From Corynebacterium durum (GTDB lineage Bacteria; Actinomycetota; Actinomycetes; Mycobacteriales; Mycobacteriaceae): a stretch of 64,000 nt of DNA. Numbering within the stretch: the stretch's first letter is position 1; every line of letters begins with the position of its first letter. Below are positions 62,550 to 64,000 of this stretch, one piece after another. The notes beneath the pieces were generated by a model. It was not told the DNA's origin and ran no database searches. It saw nothing but the letters and a program-made list of their open reading frames with translations. The translations under genes were made by a program, and so were the position numbers. The stretch is taken from assembly GCF_030408675.1 (NCBI RefSeq), contig NZ_CP047200.1:1550001-1614000 (forward strand). The letters run 5' to 3'.

Positions 62550-64000
62550 ATGCCTACTCGACCTTTCACCCGTTTCAGTGGCGCACTTACCTCACTGCTG
62601 CTTGTGGCATCATCGCTCCTGATCACGGCACTTCTGCCGTGGTTAGGAAACCGCGATCTTGCCCTCGCCGTGTTTCGGGCACGTGAAGCTGAACGTGATC
62701 CCGACCCGGAGATACTGGAAGCGATTCGAACCGAACTCGACCTACCCACCAATCCTGCTGAAGGTGTGATGGAATGGTTGCGCGGCGCGATCACTGGGGA
62801 TTTTGGCGTTAGCTGGGTTGACCCCAGCCGAAACGCGGCCGACGTGGCACTGGGAGGATTCGGTGTCTCTTTCACCCTCGCGGCGCTATCTACTGGAACC
62901 GCTGTCATACTGTCCTGGTTCTTGGTGTGGCCCCGGCTGCGCAGCATTGTTCGCGGCACCGCTACACGTTCCTCAGACATCATGGGAATGGCGTTACTAG
63001 GCACCATCCCAGAGTTTGTCCTAGCCGTTGTGCTGCTTGTATTGTTTGCCCTGCGGCTCAGGATCTTTCCAGTGAGCGGTTTTTCCAGCTACACACATAT
63101 GGTCTTGCCCACTCTCGCATTGGCACTTCCTTCGGCAGGGTTGCTCGGGCGAGTATTGCTGATCACCATTGATGGCATTGGCCGGGAAGAATGGGTGCGG
63201 GTATGGCGACGAGGCGGGGTTTCGCCACGCCAGCTCTATCGCGCGATATCGATCCGCGCGGCGGGAACCATCGCCCCGCAAGTGGTGCTGTTTTTGGCAG
63301 GAACACTCGCTTCCACAGCCTTAGTGGAACAAACATTTAACATTGCGGGCCTCGGGCGGAGTGCGGTGACAGCCGCACTGGATCAAGATGTACCCGTACT
63401 TCAAGTCATCGTGCTGACAATGGTGATCGTCGGTATTGTCGCTGGTTCCGCAGCGCACTGGCTGCGCATGTGGATTCTCGGCCCGCTACTCAAAGCTCAA
63501 GGAAACTATGCCTCCTACTCGGTGGTGACCGCTCGGCCACATGGCACAATCCCCTTTCTTGTAGTCTGCATTCCTTTCCTTTCAGTATTGCTCGCCATGG
63601 TGCTGACTCGTCCAACCTTGGATGTTGAGGCACGACTGCAGGCACCTTCCGCGCAGCATTGGCTAGGCACCGACCAACTGGGCCGCGACCTGCTGGCGCG
63701 CTTAGCTGACGGCATGGTCTACACCATCGGGGCGTCGATACTTGTGACCGCCATCTGTGCCCTCCTCGGGTTTGGAGCAGGGTTATCGGGGCGATGGGCC
63801 GCACGGCTGGGCGACACCCTCAATGCACTACCCATCATCCTTGTGGGCCTAGTACTCGCAGGCGTGTTCGGCAGATCGATCATGACCGCCGCCATCGCAG
63901 TGATTGTCGTCGGCTGGATCCCCTTAGCCGCACACACCTCCACAGTAGCTGCCGAAATCCGTAAATCCGGTTACTACACTTGGGCACAACTACAAGGGGC
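62550..64000 (+). CDS. Fused DppB-DppC-type ABC importer permease (3' end beyond window)
   Basis: From ATG 62550 the frame is open to the end of the window (483 codons). Residues 1-300 form a DppB/NikB-type permease: an N-terminal helix, a short extracytoplasmic region with DFGVSWVDPSRNAADV, several helices, an EAA loop (VSPRQLYRAISIRAAG), and a last helix ending MWILGPLL. With only a short linker it continues into a DppC/NikC-type permease starting TIPFLVVCIPFLSVLLAMV in part, with the characteristic HWLGTDQLGRDLLAR motif. No stop or frameshift lies at the junction (63480-63560). A single polypeptide thus supplies both membrane halves. The ribosome site before ATG 62550 is weak, 19 bases after the previous stop. 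Confidence 0.9.
   Translation, partial: MPTRPFTRFSGALTSLLLVASSLLITALLPWLGNRDLALAVFRAREAERDPDPEILEAIRTELDLPTNPAEGVMEWLRGAITGDFGVSWVDPSRNAADVALGGFGVSFTLAALSTGTAVILSWFLVWPRLRSIVRGTATRSSDIMGMALLGTIPEFVLAVVLLVLFALRLRIFPVSGFSSYTHMVLPTLALALPSAGLLGRVLLITIDGIGREEWVRVWRRGGVSPRQLYRAISIRAAGTIAPQVVLFLAGTLASTALVEQTFNIAGLGRSAVTAALDQDVPVLQVIVLTMVIVGIVAGSAAHWLRMWILGPLLKAQGNYASYSVVTARPHGTIPFLVVCIPFLSVLLAMVLTRPTLDVEARLQAPSAQHWLGTDQLGRDLLARLADGMVYTIGASILVTAICALLGFGAGLSGRWAARLGDTLNALPIILVGLVLAGVFGRSIMTAAIAVIVVGWIPLAAHTSTVAAEIRKSGYYTWAQLQG

Overview
The window looks like a chromosomal core segment of an actinomycete of the genus Corynebacterium. The evidence is a DtxR whose metal ligands sit exactly where the diphtheria repressor has them, mycolata-specific genes (pimA, patA, pgsA, a GT87 arabinosyltransferase), and a gene order that, from memory, parallels two Mycobacterium tuberculosis blocks (ppiB-rel to thrS, and aftC-msrB-hemQ-rnd-dxs-dut-suhB-ppgK-sigA-sigB-ideR). 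Base composition is moderate (mid-50s percent GC by eye). I cannot name the species. No rRNA, insertion sequence, prophage or CRISPR array was found.

Layout. 1-1745: a membrane-anchored cyclophilin and a small secreted protein. 1857-15723 (minus strand): pdxS, tesB, pdxT, yebC, ruvCAB, yajC, secD, secF, a peptide-type binding lipoprotein, apt and rel, covering PLP synthesis, Holliday-junction repair, protein export, purine salvage and the stringent response. 15953-17353: an unknown membrane-anchored secreted protein. 17589-23411 (minus): thrS, a HIT hydrolase, pgsA, patA, pimA and a small membrane protein, i.e. the first steps of phosphatidylinositol mannoside synthesis. 23523-26104 (minus): CopC, PCuAC and a Tat-exported DyP peroxidase, a likely extracytoplasmic copper set. 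26304-27186: seven tRNA genes (Val-CAC on minus; Gly, Val, Gly, Cys, Val, Gly on plus) containing a 193-bp direct duplication.

27379-43725: aftC, msrB, hemQ, DUF3000, an orphan iron-siderophore-type binding lipoprotein, rnd, dxs, a TrmA-like RNA methyltransferase, DUF3159, a long DUF3710 protein, dut, DUF3093, DUF4193, suhB, ppgK and sigA. 43810-46058 holds two relatively AT-rich membrane-protein genes that look accessory. 46177-52767: an SF2 helicase with DUF3039, DUF3099, a methyltransferase, dtd, sigB (with a convincing ECF-type promoter) and dtxR. 52786-57979: DUF4192, PAC2, an ABC-2 exporter pair and a WYL regulator. Between DUF4192 and PAC2 lie two perfect inverted DnaA boxes and three tandem decamers.

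58176-64000 is the most interesting part: a tightly overlapping operon of two Opp/Nik-type ATPases, an MFS transporter, a family-5 binding lipoprotein and a fused DppB-DppC permease that runs off the window. A Zur-like palindrome lies in front of it. An Opp-type importer combined with an MFS exporter is the arrangement of opine-metallophore (staphylopine-type) systems, so a zinc-responsive metallophore export/import system is a reasonable but unproven reading.
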